A DNA stretch of 64,000 bases. Origin: Anomaloglossus baeobatrachus. Lineage: Eukaryota > Chordata > Amphibia > Anura > Aromobatidae. This document shows, one piece after another, positions 54,482 to 64,000 of the stretch. Positions within the stretch are counted from its first letter, which is position 1. Each line of letters opens with the position of its first letter. The DNA is taken from contig NC_134354.1 of assembly GCF_048569485.1 (NCBI RefSeq), forward strand, positions 455,406,307 through 455,470,306, given 5' to 3'. The notes beneath the pieces were generated by a model that had not been told where the DNA came from, did not search any database, and saw only the letters and a list, made by a program, of their open reading frames with translations. The translations under genes and the position numbers were made by a program.

Positions 54482-56883
54482 TGTAGCACCCCTGAGGTAC
54501 CAGGTGCCACAAATGTAACCCGTGGAAATCCAAACCCTGGAATATCCATGCCAGAGGAAATGCACCAGCACCTTCAGGCCACACGCACAACCCCAACACC
54601 AAACTGGGAGACTGCCTAGTAACCGGTAAAAAGGGAGGGCACTGATTGGATAGTACCACCCAGCCTGTAGGAAGAGACCCAGCGAGGGGGAAGGACCAGA
54701 GGTCAGTTGGAAAAGGCGGGAGGAAGTGGTGTGCAGTCGGTCAGGAAAGTCTGTCAGACTCAGAACTGAGTCAGTCAGAGAATGAGGTGAAGAAGAAAGA
54801 AAAGGAGAGGAGGAGAGGAATAGTAGTTGGAAGGAGTAGAAAGTGGAAAGTACTGAAAAGACCTACAGTAATAACAGAGTGCTGTAAAAGGAGTGAGAAT
54901 TGTGGAGTACGGAATGGGACTCCAGGCACTGTGGGTTACCTATGGAAGCAGCAGACTCCAGGTACCACGGAGGGCCTGTGGAAGTTCAGAACCAAGGCTC
55001 ACGGGACTCAGCACAAGGCGTGGTGCAGACCCTAGGACAGTGGTGTACCGCCCCGCTCTTAGCAGCCGAGCTGCTCGGATCCGAACCTTCTGTGGGTGGC
55101 TCGAGGGTCTCCGGACCCGGGGGGTCTCGCGGTCACTTTAAACAAAAAGTGGGTTATAGTGGTGGATGTAGGACGTATATGTACGGGCTGAGCCGTATTA
55201 AGTTCGTGACGCCACCCACGGTGTGTGGTGAGGTTGGACACCACCGCTGCAGTTATGGGGGTACCCGGGGGAGATGTTGTGCAACAAGTTGTTAAGCCCT
55301 CCGTGGGCAGGGATGGTGGCCCTGGGACCCGTTGGATTTTTGGTGCAGGGAGATGGGCGACCGCAGGGTGCTGGTGTACTCACTATTGAAGGAAACACAT
55401 GAGTCTCTGGTAAATCAAGGTGATGGTGGTCGGTGCCCACAGCCGGCTGCTTTCTGGTTCCCCCACCCGGTTGTTGGTCTCTGTCTTTCTCCTGCACCTT
55501 TTTAGAATGGTGGACTGCCTGTGCTTGCAACTTCAGGAGTCCGCTCCCGGCTGGATGTGGCCTAAGGAGCCCTTGCCCGCAGATGCTGGCCCGTGGGATC
55601 TCTGAGCTCTGGTGGTGGCCTTTTATCCACCTCGGTGGGCTGTTGTCTTCTAATAGGGACTTTGGGTGGGACAGGACCTCTAGTCCTGGCCTCAATCGGT
55701 TAATTAACCAGTTCCAGTAGCTTCTGGACTTGGCTTCAGGGTCCGAGTACCCCCCTGTGTGCTCTGGTTTTTGAGTCGGTTCCCTGGGTCGGTACCGGCG
55801 GGCCACTACCTTGTCCCGGTCCACCTCGGTTCCACCGAGCCATCTTCCCAGCTTCTGCAGACAGAGACCGCCGTCTGCCTCTTAGCCAGTGGCACTAGGG
55901 CTCCTACCCTGGTGTCGTTCAATTTGGGGGTATTCGCCTCTGCTGGAGCTGGGCACAGCTCCAGCCCACACTCCTCTCCAACGTGAACTCTAACACTTGT
56001 CTGTTTGTTTTCCCGCCCTGGGCTGTCTAGAGTCCTTGGTGGGCGTCTTCCAACCACCTGGTTCCACCCCCTGGTGTGTCCATCTAGCCCTGAGCGGGGG
56101 TGACTAGGGTTTTAAAGGTTGGCTGATGTCACCTGTGAGGGGACAGTGTTGTGCAGGGGCCTGTTTGTGACTACCTGGCCCGGCCAAGGCGTCACACTGG
56201 GACACTTTATGGTCAGCTGTTAACTCTGCCGGGCGAGAAGATCTCCAGGGTCCATCACCAACCTAAAAAGTCTGAAGCACAAGCAGCAAAGAGGGGATCG
56301 GGGACTGAACCCCTTAAATAGTCCAGGCTGCCTGCAATAGAACCAAGAGAGAAACAAAGGGGTTCTCAAGTAGCTCTAGGCCATGGGAGCCCACTAACAA
56401 CAAGTGTGCATGGAGGACAGCCAACCCAGGTCACAGCTGGCACGGAGAACAAGCGGAGCGGATACACCTGGGACCGGCACCCACGGGTTCAGGTAACACC
56501 ACAGTAAAGTAAACAAGGCAAGTTAAACTACAACACTAGTGTGGACTGTTTCCTTGACGGCGTGCACTCACATAGACTGTTTTCCGACTACAACCCCCAC
56601 TGCTGGGGCCTTTCCCTGCTTGCAGAGGGCTCTAACCATCCAGGCTGCATCACTCCATTAGCCCCAGCAGAAACCTGAAGCGGCGGCCCCAAATAACCTT
56701 GCCGCACACCGCAAGTGGCGTAGTCGACAAAAACTCTTTTATTTTTATTTACTTTTATTTAAAACCCCCTTTATTTATTTCAAAAGACACCGCCAGGGTC
56801 ACGGAACCGGACCCCGCCACACTGACGTCCCCGGACTAGTCCGGCCCGTTTCTGAGTCCCCCGGCCCTGGGGCGGGCGTGTCA
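54482..56883 (+). mobile_element. Solo LTR, type I, split by another solo LTR
   Basis: Starts TGTAGCACCCCTGAGG at 54482 and ends GGGGCGGGCGTGTCA at 56883. Interrupted at 55044-56196. Flanks CTGA (53341-53344, displaced by copy 1) and CTGG (56884-56887) agree at three of four bases. Combined length is about 1.25 kb. AATAAA-like signals lie at about 56760-56780 on the minus-strand reading, so the transcriptional direction is not certain. Confidence 0.65.
55044..56196 (-). mobile_element. Solo LTR, type II, copy 2
   Basis: On the minus strand it starts TGTGACGCCTTGGCCGGGCC and ends GGGGCGGTACA. Same family as copy 1, with clear divergence. Flanks GTGG and CTGG agree at three of four bases. It lies inside the type I LTR. 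Confidence 0.8.
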
Positions 56884-57250
56884 CTGGAAAAAGAAGCAAC
56901 ATGTCAATTGTTTCTGCTTTTTTTCCTGCTTTTTTCCCCCCAATCTCAATACATAAGAAAACGCATGAAAAGAAGCATGAAAAAAATACATGAATGTGCC
57001 ACAGTGCTTTTTTTCCAGCACAAAAAAAGCTGCTTTTTTGGTGCTTGTTTTCATGCTTTCATGCTTTTTTTCATGCTTCTTTTTATGCTTACATGCTTTT
57101 TTTCTTTCTTCTTTTCATGCTTTTTTTTCATGCTTTCATGCTTTTTTTCATGCTTCTTTTCATGCCTCTTTTCATGCTTCTTATATGTTGAGATAGGGGA
57201 AAAGTAGCAGAAACAATTGACATAGTTACATAGGTTGAAAAAAGACCTAA

Positions 57251-57752
57251 AGACAGCTTTACACGCAATGACATCGCTAACGAGATGTCGTTGGGGTCAC
57301 GGAATTCCTGATGCACATTTGGCATCGTTAGCGTTGACACGTCGTTCCTTTCCCGAATATTGTTGCTTTTGCAGGACGCAGGTTGTTTGTCGTTCCTGCG
57401 GCAGCACACATTGCTATGTGACACCGCAGAAACGAGGAACATCACCGTACCTGCGGCCGCCCGCAATGAGGAAAGAGAAAGAGGTGGGCGGGATGTTCGG
57501 CCCGCTTATCTCCGCCCCTCCGCTTCTATTGGGAGGCCGCATAGTGAAGCCGCTGTGACACCGAACGAACCGCCCCCTTAGAAAGGAGACGGTTCGCCGG
57601 CCACAGCGACGTCGCTAGGCAGGTAAGTATGTGTGACGGGTCCTAGCGATGTTGTGCGCCACGGGCAGCGATTTGCCCGTAATGCACAACCGATGGGGGC
57701 GGGCGCTTTCACCACCGACATCGCTAGCGATTTTGCTGTGTGTAAAGTGGCC
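57251..57752. mobile_element. MITE of the ACACGC / TGTAAAG family
   Basis: Begins AGACAGCTTTACACGCAATG and ends GCTGTGTGTAAAGTGGCCT. The middle carries AGAGGTGGGCGGGATGTTC and ATCTCCGCCCCTCCGCTTCT. Inserted in the LINE just after its tail. Confidence 0.82.
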
Positions 57753-58073
57753 TCTAGTCTATCTAGTTTAACCTTTCTCCACCAATTCTACATTTTGTCC
57801 CTAAGTCACTTATAACCAACAATGTTGTGTGTACTGAGGAAACCATCCAGCCCTTTTTTAAAAGCTGTTCTAGTTTCTGCCATTACTACCTCTTGTGGTA
57901 GGGCATTCCACAGTCTGACTGCTCTAACTGTAAAGAACCCTTTCCTATTTAGCTGCCGGAATCGCTTTTCTTCCACTCGCAGTGAGTGCCCCCTTGTCCT
58001 TAGTACTGTCTTTGGAAGAAATAAGTCATGTGCCAGTCCTTTATATTGACCACACATGTATTTATACATATAA

Positions 58074-58693
58074 GGCCCGTTTCACACGTCAGTGAAAAAC
58101 ACAGACGTTCTTCACTGACGTGTAAAACACGCACATGTCCCTCCGTGTTCCGTGATTCACGGCACACGTGGGTTGTCCATGTGCAATCCGTGATCCGTGA
58201 TCCCGTGATTGCATATGGACATTACTCACCTGCCTTCACTGCTGCTGTCCATGGTGTTGAACTCCTCGGCTCTCCAGCGTCCGCCCACCGCTCTCTGAAA
58301 CTACTTCCTGGTCGGAAGTTCCTGCTTTCATGAATATTCATGAGCCAGGCAGGAGCTGCCGAAAGCAGAGGCTGCAGAGCAAATCACAGGCAAGGTAAGT
58401 TGAAAATTTTTAATATTTAATATGTCCGTGATTTTCTTGTACGTGTTTCACTGATCACACACGGATCACACCATAGTGTGGTCCGTGGGTCATCAGTGAT
58501 GCCAGACAAAAACTGACATGTCTCCGTGCAGAATCATGGCCAAGGGTGCATGCTGCACGGAGGCACGTTCAGTGAAAAATCACTGATGTGTGAGCAGACC
58601 CATTGATTATAATGGGTCTGCGTATGTCAGTGATTCTGGTACGTATAAAAAAAAGCACAAATGTACCAGAATCACTGACGTGTGAAGGGGGCC
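58074..58693. mobile_element. Harbinger-like MITE (TAA) in the CR1-clade LINE
   Basis: Ends GGCCCGTTTCACACGTCAGT and ACTGACGTGTGAAGGGGGCC mirror each other and are flanked by TAA at 58071-58073 and 58694-58696. Confidence 0.9.
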
Positions 58694-59089
58694 TAAATGA
58701 GATCTCCTCTGAGACGTCTTTTTTCTAAGCTAAACATATCTAACTTTTTCAACCTCTCATTATATGTGAGGCCTTTCATTCCTTGTAATAATCTAGTTAG
58801 CCGCCTTTGAACTGATTCTAACTTCTGTATGTCCTTCTTAAAATATGGAGCCCAAAACTGCATCCCATATTTCAGATGTGGCCTTACAAGTGATTTATAG
58901 AGGGGTAACAATACATTGAGATCCCGGGATCTAATCTCTTTTTATACACCCTAAAATCTTGTTTGCTTTAGCAGCTGCTGCTTGACATTGCGTACTGCTG
59001 CTCAGCTTATTTGTAATGAGAATACCCAAGTCCTTCTCCTGTTCCGTAGTAGTCCCTAGTTTACGTCCATTTAATGTATACACAGCTCC

Positions 59090-59420
59090 CAGCCATGTGC
59101 TTATCTTGGCTGTGTAGCAAAATAAGAAGGACCCTATGTGCCTTTTTATTTTATTATTTACATAAATAATTTTAAAAAATGGTGTAGGGTCCAGCCCAAT
59201 ATTGATACCCAGCCATGATAAAGCCGACAACTAGTGGCTGGAATTTTCAGTCCGGGGAGGCACATGGCTATTGGGCCCCCCTAGCCTAAAAACAGCAGCC
59301 TGAAGCGACCAAGAATTGTTGCATCCATTGGATGCGACAGTTCTGACACTTAAAAAAAAGAGGAAATAAAAACTGGGCACTGCTTATAAACGTAAATTCT
59401 CCATGGTGTCACCGGGAAAA
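59090..59420. repeat. Unnamed dispersed repeat fragment
   Basis: GGTGTAGGGTCCAGCCCAAT, GGCACATGGCTATTGGGCCC and TTGCATCCATTGGATGCGAC relate it to 40690-41330. Confidence 0.5.
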
Positions 59421-59639
59421 TAGAGAAAAAATAAAAGCTGATATATTTGCCTTACCCGGCGGTATCTGGTAGATGGAAGCCTTCATGCTGCTGACTGGCG
59501 ATACTCACTCCGAAAAGCAGAGATCCAAGTCCATGTCAATGAAAGGCGCAGAAGGCACTCACCATAGCGATGCAGCTTATTTTATGTAATTCAAACTAAA
59601 TACATGGCAGGCAGGAGGGGGGTGTAGAGAGGGCACAGA

Positions 59640-59685
59640 GGATGACAGCACTGTTTCGCACCGCACCAGGCGCTTCAACAGATCC
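59640..59685 (-). ncRNA. Hammerhead-ribozyme-like motif
   Basis: On the minus strand: GGAT, core CTGTTGA (one change from CTGATGA, at 59675-59681), an extra A, stem GCGCC with GGTGC, then GAAA (59654-59657), helix III CAG-TG-CTG, then TC and ATCC. GGAT and ATCC pair as stem I, and A-CAG pairs with CTG-T as helix III with a 2-base loop. The order and all three stems match a type I hammerhead. The A6 change and the extra A before stem II argue against full activity. Confidence 0.4.
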
Positions 59686-59719
59686 ACTGGATGCGATAGT
59701 TCTGGCACTTTACCCAGCT

Positions 59720-60110
59720 CATCCCGATTGGCCGATGCGGTTTTGATGCAATTTTTTGCCAGTAGATGCAGTAGATAGCAGTTGGTGCTGAAATTTATAC
59801 ACCAAATTCCTGCACCAAGTCTGCATCTTCTGGTAAAAAAATTGCATCAATATTGCATCAAAATCATATTGCATTTCAATGCTTTTTTGCCATAAGATGG
59901 AGATTTGGTGCGGGAATTTTGTGTATAAATTTCAACAATAAATCTACATCTACTGACAAAATATTATATCAAAACGTCATCGCGTTTTAATGCTTTTTTT
60001 TGGCAGGAGATGCAGTATTGGTACAGGAATTTGGTGTATAAATTTCAGCGTCATATCTCAATTTCTTGGCCAAAAAAACGGTTTTCTACCAGGAGATGCA
60101 GGTCTGATTG
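59720..60110. repeat. AT-rich repeat with mirrored blocks
   Basis: GGTGCTGAAATTTATACACC appears direct and inverted (GGTGTATAAATTTCAGCG), with ATGCAGTAGAT-like phrases between. Probably a decayed MITE. Confidence 0.5.
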
Positions 60111-60479
60111 AACTCAGTTCACTTAAGGTGAGGTCACTGAGTTCAATGAGGTCACCTGAGGTCAGTTTACCTGCGGTCACATGTTCGCCTATCAATACCG
60201 AACACCTACGTTATCTTTTAAGAATATTTCCTGATGGTCACAACTTTCTATCCAAAAAAAGAAGCACTACTCTTATATATCAGATTTGCATTACCAAATA
60301 ATTCAATCTAAAGTTAGCAATAGTAAATTAATTTACATGAGCCAAAAATTAACTGCTAAATATAGGAAATATTTGCTTCTGTGAGTTTAATGCAATTACA
60401 AGTGTTTGGTAGGTAAACTATATTCCTTGAGCTCCCTCTACTGTTCTATGGGTAACATTTCAGCTCATTGAAAGGTTTT

Positions 60480-61545
60480 GCTATTTACTCAGACAGTAGG
60501 AGGTGTTGCTGATAAGTCTTTGCCTTTACCCAGAAGGAAATGAGATAAGATGATGAAACTTTACATGTATTCCACATACTCTCCATTAATGTCAACACGA
60601 TTCTTACATCGGTATTCCAAGTTCTGTAAGCGTAGCAAAAAGAAGTATTTTGCTTGTGCCTCAAACCAGGCATCCGTAGCAGCCATGGCATCAGAAATGG
60701 TGTGAAATTTGGTACCCTTGAGGTGTTTCTTCAAGTTTGGAAACAGATGATAGTCGGAGGGAGCTAGATCTGGTGAAAAAGGTCGGTAGTCAACCAGCTG
60801 GAAGCCCAGCTCTGCCAGTTTTTCCATGGTCGCTTGTGCAGTGTGAGCGGAGGCGTTGGTTTGCAGGAACAAGATTCCTTTGGAGAGATTGCAGTGCCTT
60901 TTAGCCTTCAGAGCTGCCTTCAATTGGTCCAAAAGTTCAATGTAATACCTTGCGTTGATAGTGGAACCCTTTTGAAGGTAATATACTAGCAGCATACCGT
61001 CCTTATCCCAGAACAAAGACGCCATCATCTTAGTGGCTGATTTTTGCACCTTGAACTTCTTTGGATGAGGAGAACCACTGTGCCTCCACTCTTTTGACTG
61101 CTCTTTGTTTTCAGGGTCATACAAATAAATCCAGGTCTCATCCATAGTGACCAGTTGATCCAGGAAGTTTTCATGAGTCTGGAAACGCTGATAAATGGAC
61201 TGGCATGTTTTCACTCGCATGCTTCTCTGATCTGTTGTCAAACATTTGGGGACTCACTTTGCAGATAGCTTTCTCATGTCCAAATGTTCATGGATAATGA
61301 CACAAACATGTTCACGGGAAATCCCCATGATGTCTGCTATTGCTTTAGCTGAAGTTTGTCGATTCTCTAGTTTGAGGTTGTGTACAGCATCGACGATCTC
61401 CGGAACAACAACCACTCTTGCTCATCCAGGATATTCCTCATCATTGGTGCTGAAGTGGCCTGTTTTAAATCTGTTGCCCACATTTTTTCATTACTGTAAA
61501 AAAAGTTATCCCAGTATTAATGTGCCTATCACACTGCAGGTATAC
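60480..61545 (-). mobile_element. Mariner transposon fossil
   Basis: The minus strand carries a mariner-type transposase lacking its N-terminus: NRFKTGHFSTNDEEYPG, AIADIMGISREHVCVIIHEH, MRKLSAK, then the catalytic part at 60561-61241. Terminal inverted repeats are not evident. Confidence 0.82.
60561..61241 (-). pseudogene. Mariner transposase, catalytic part, inactivated
   Basis: The 226-codon frame contains the first catalytic Asp in TMDETWIY. The second-Asp position reads LQTNASAHTA (usual LQDNAPAHTA), so Asp is replaced by Thr. The third Asp is in SPDLAPSDYHLF with 34 residues between positions two and three (DD34D). In the same frame just upstream a TGA stands where mariner has Trp (SAK-stop-VPKCL for SAKWVPRLL). 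It ends DINGEYVEYM. Confidence 0.85.
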
Positions 61546-61614
61546 ATCTGGCCCATAAATATCTATGGATAATGTACAATATAAATCTCAATACTTTTTT
61601 TCTTTTTACTGTAG

Positions 61615-61800
61615 ACATATATTGCCAACTTGGCGTAGCATGAGCATCTGTGCAAGAACAGAATATGTGCCTGTTTTTCCACACCATCTAGTCTCTATGC
61701 CTAGCTCTAGCCTAGCTATCCACCAACCCAACAGGAAGCTGGGTTGGTTGGGGATCTATGACTTCCTGAAAACAGAGGATGGATATAACACTTTAATCTT
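61615..61800 (+). CDS. Possible internal exon of an unidentified host gene
   Basis: A 186-base open segment is framed by a strong acceptor (pyrimidine run then TTTTTACTGTAG, 61591-61614) and a perfect donor ATCTT|GTAAGT at 61800. Both boundaries fall after two bases of a codon, so the exon is frame-neutral. The frame reads HILPTWRSMSICARTEYVPV, FPHHLVSMPSSSLAIHQPNR, KLGWLGIYDFLKTEDGYNTL. Codon choice and mixed composition look coding, unlike the surrounding repeats. I do not recognise the protein; it does not match human RABGEF1, TPST1, CRCP, ASL, GUSB, TMEM248 or TYW1 as I recall them. Confidence 0.4.
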
Positions 61801-61810
61801 GTAAGTTCAT

Positions 61811-62291
61811 TATTGCGGGCGTCACACGAGACGATCTATCGTGCGATATGTCGTCGGGGTCACGGTTTTCGTGACGCACATCCGGCATTTCTAAGGGGGC
61901 AGTTCGTGTGGCGTCACAGCGACGTCAGACGGCAGGCGTCCAATAGAAGCGGAGGGGCGGAGATGAGCGGGACGTAACATCCCGCCCACCTCCTTCCTTC
62001 CGCATAGCCGGTGGAGGCAGGTAAGGAGATGTTCGTTGCTCCTGCGGTGTCACACACAGCGGTGTGTGGTGCCGCAGGAACGAGGAACAACATCGCTAAT
62101 AAGCATTAAACGATTTTTTGATTCATGACGACCTCTCCGCGGCAAACAATTTTGACCGCTTTTGCGATCGCGTATGGTCGCTCAAAAGTGTCACACGCTG
62201 CGATCTTGTTAATGACACTGGATGTGCGTCACAAACACCATGACCCCCACGATAATTCATTAACGATATCGTAGCGTGTAAAGCCCACTTA
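61811..62291. mobile_element. MITE of the ACACGAGACG / TGTAAAG family
   Basis: Begins TATTGCGGGCGTCACACGAG and ends TAGCGTGTAAAGCCCACTTA. Contains GGAGGGGCGGAGATGAGCGG and CCCGCCCACCTCCTTCCTTC, the reverse of phrases at 57251-57752. It begins only 10 bp after the possible exon. Confidence 0.8.
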
Positions 62292-62509
62292 AGTCTGTGA
62301 TGGAACGCGTGGGCAAACACCCCTTATGTAAACTGATCTGTGGAACACGCACCGCTCTCCCTGCATGGCAGTGGGTAGTTTATTTAGGTAGTAGATTATA
62401 GAACAAATTGCCATTTTTTTTTTTTGGTCTGGAACTAGGGTGGAATTATTTGCTCTGACTTACTGATTTATACCGATGGTGTTTTCACCATAGTTCTTTA
62501 CTCTAAGGC

Positions 62510-63270
62510 TGGAAACACACCTATGCATGTAAAATCGGTCCAACTTGCCTGATAAAAACTCGGCCGATTTTAGTTCACGTTAGGTCAGAGTGCAACGCAA
62601 GTGCGATGCTTTTTTTATATTATTTAATGACTTGCATAGCGTGTGTAATGCGTGTGTAATGCGTGTGTGTTCCTTTTTTTTCTCAGCAGCTGTCATCTGC
62701 CATTGAGCTCTGCTACATGGCCGCTGACAGCAGACACAGCCAGAGCCATGTAGCAGAGCTGAATGGCCGCTGACAGCAGACACAGACAGAGCCGCATGAT
62801 CAGAATGAAGTCGGATGAACGTCACCCGACTTCATTGTAATCCCGTGGCTCTGTCTGTGTGGCATGGCCTGATTTTCGGTCACCGGTGAAGGTCTCACCG
62901 GTGACTGCAAATCCCCTGAGTGACCGCAGTGATCGGCACTATCAGCGGTGCCGTCACTGAGGTTACCCACGGCCACAGCAGAAGTCCTCCTGCTGAGAGC
63001 AGTGGCCGCGGGTAACCTCAGTGACGTCATCGCTGATGGCGTGACTCACTTCAGTCGCTGCGGGGAGCTCACAGAGAGGGGTCGTGCTCTATGACTGCTC
63101 TCTGTCAGCTTCCGATGTAGCAGAGCTGACAGCGTCGAGGGACCTCTGTGGATTACGTCAAACATGGAAGGGTATTTGGGGACTTGAATAAAGTGGTGAA
63201 AGAGGTTTTTTTTTCTTTGTTATTTATTTCAAATAAAGGATTTTTTGGTGTATGTCTTCATTTACTTTAT
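62510..63270. repeat. Repeat-derived sequence with mirrored and tandem blocks
   Basis: GGCCGCTGACAGCAGACACAG occurs twice in tandem near 62720-62790, and GAAGTCGGATGAACGTCACC is mirrored by GGTGACG/CCGACTTCATT. No exon-like frame. Confidence 0.5.
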
Positions 63271-64000
63271 CTTACAGGTTAATCATGGAAGGTATCTCGG
63301 GGAGACGCCTGCCATGAATAATCTAGGACTTAGTGGCAGCTATGGGCTGCTGCCATTAACTCCTTATTACCTCGATGAGGATGAGCCATGATGGGCTGGT
63401 GCACCTCATCCTCACTACAATCGTCACTACTACTACACTAGAAAGAAAGAAGACAGAAGAGCAGGATCGTGGAGGGCTGACAGGGGGTAATAAAGATGGA
63501 GTCTCTAATGCGTCTGTGTATTTATTTCTATTAAAGTATTTTTTCTCTGTGTGGTGTTTTTTTTTAACCCTTTATTGGAGATTCTTAATGGCCGGGTCAA
63601 ACGTGCGTGACATTAAGAATCTCTGGCTTAATACTGGCTAGTAAAACAAAGCCAGTATTAACTCATGATTACCCAACAAGCCACCCGGCTCCAGGGCTGT
63701 TGGAAGAGTTGGATACAGCGCCAGATGATGGCGCTTCTATGAGAGCGCCATTTTCTGGGACGGCTGCGGACTGAAATTCGCAGCAGAGGCGCCCAGAAAC
63801 CTCGAGCTAACCTGTGCTGCGGATTCCAATCCCCAGCTGCCTAGTTGTACCCGGCTGGACACAAAAATGGGGCGAAGCCCACGTTATTTCTTTTTTAATT
63901 ATTTCATGAAATAAGTGAAATAATTAAAAAAAACGGGCTTCCCTATATTTTTGGTTCCCAGCCGGGTACAAATAGGCAACTGGGTGGCTGCCTGCTGTAC
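63271..64000. repeat. Unnamed dispersed repeat, continues past the window
   Basis: GAGATTCTTAATGGCCGGGT is mirrored by GACATTAAGAATCTCTGGC. GGGCTGCTGCCATTAACTCC and CTCCAGGGCTGTTGG phrases resemble common amphibian repeats. The sequence leaves the window without a visible end. Confidence 0.5.

Larger units (their letters stand above)
52500..57222. repeat. GCATGAAAAAAGC hairpin repeat, split by solo LTRs
   Basis: The arms at 52500-53344 and 56884-57222 consist of alternating direct and inverted blocks such as TGCCCACAGTGCTTCTTTTT, AGCATGAAAAGAAGC and CATGTCAATTGTTTCTGC. AAGCATGAAAAGA is repeated in short tandem runs at about 53040-53180. The 3.5-kb middle is the LTR stack. The right end stops at a CR1-type LINE tail. 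Confidence 0.7.
57223..59075 (-). mobile_element. CR1-clade LINE 3' part, interrupted by two MITEs
   Basis: Same family as 17095-18066. The tail TACATAGGTTGAAAAAAGACC starts at 57230. Minus-strand frames give [39 protein letters not shown] and, beyond the second [24 protein letters not shown] and [20 protein letters not shown]. MITEs occupy 57251-57752 and 58074-58693. Comparison with 17436 (CATATAAATGAGATCTCC) shows the second is a clean insertion. Confidence 0.82.

Noticed and set aside
54646-55295. Frames of about 130 codons between the solo LTRs
   Set aside because: They span LTR pieces and junctions and contain no recognisable domain.
61565-61804. RABGEF1 exon, expected as the KCTD7 neighbour in mammals
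   Set aside because: The translated segment at 61615-61800 does not resemble RABGEF1 as I recall its sequence.

Overview
The window reads as nuclear DNA of an anuran amphibian (frog or toad). The only gene I can identify with certainty is KCTD7, on the plus strand. All four coding exons are present: 3257-3406, 20958-21127, 30379-30557 and 33069-33445. All three introns are GT-AG. The predicted protein is 291 residues, against 289 in human, with a BTB/T1 domain split over exons 2 and 3. KCTD7 is a CUL3 ubiquitin-ligase adaptor; human mutations cause progressive myoclonic epilepsy 3 / neuronal ceroid lipofuscinosis CLN14. The vertebrate gene, Tc1/mariner transposons with long inverted ends, CR1-clade LINEs and very many small inverted-repeat elements with TA or TTA/TAA target duplications all fit an anuran.

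Layout. Positions 1-2905 hold two minisatellites separated by a tRNA-derived SINE. Positions 2906-3406 hold a GC-rich promoter and exon 1, with a perfect TFEB/CLEAR palindrome and a full CRE. Intron 1 (17.5 kb) holds a 41-bp minisatellite, a Tc1 element with an uninterrupted 345-residue transposase, many MITEs, a broken Tc1 and two CR1-clade LINE pieces. Intron 2 (9.3 kb) holds two copies of one long-TIR Tc1 family in opposite orientation; one ends 69 bp before exon 3. Intron 3 holds a decayed Tc1-like element and a fold-back element. Downstream of exon 4 a Tc1 copy (34378-40668) has been split by a 4.56-kb LTR retroelement. That element lacks any visible gag or pol and carries a single 371-codon open frame ending in a cold-shock-type domain. 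Then come a 1.06-kb near-perfect palindrome, another Tc1, and nested MITEs. At 52.5-57.2 kb a stack of solo LTRs can be resolved into insertion order from its target duplications. A CR1-clade LINE interrupted by two MITEs, a mariner fossil and a possible unidentified host exon (61615-61800) follow.

The most interesting items are: the LTR element with the cold-shock-domain ORF; the CLEAR and CRE motifs in the promoter of a gene whose human ortholog is a lysosomal-storage disease gene; three hammerhead-ribozyme-like motifs inside otherwise different repeats; the 1.06-kb palindrome; two Tc1 copies that share the same left-hand flank 30 kb apart; and minisatellites with higher-order structure bracketing the promoter. 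Everything was read by eye. Edges of decayed repeats are approximate, and family names for MITEs and LINEs are inferred from ends, target duplications and motifs.
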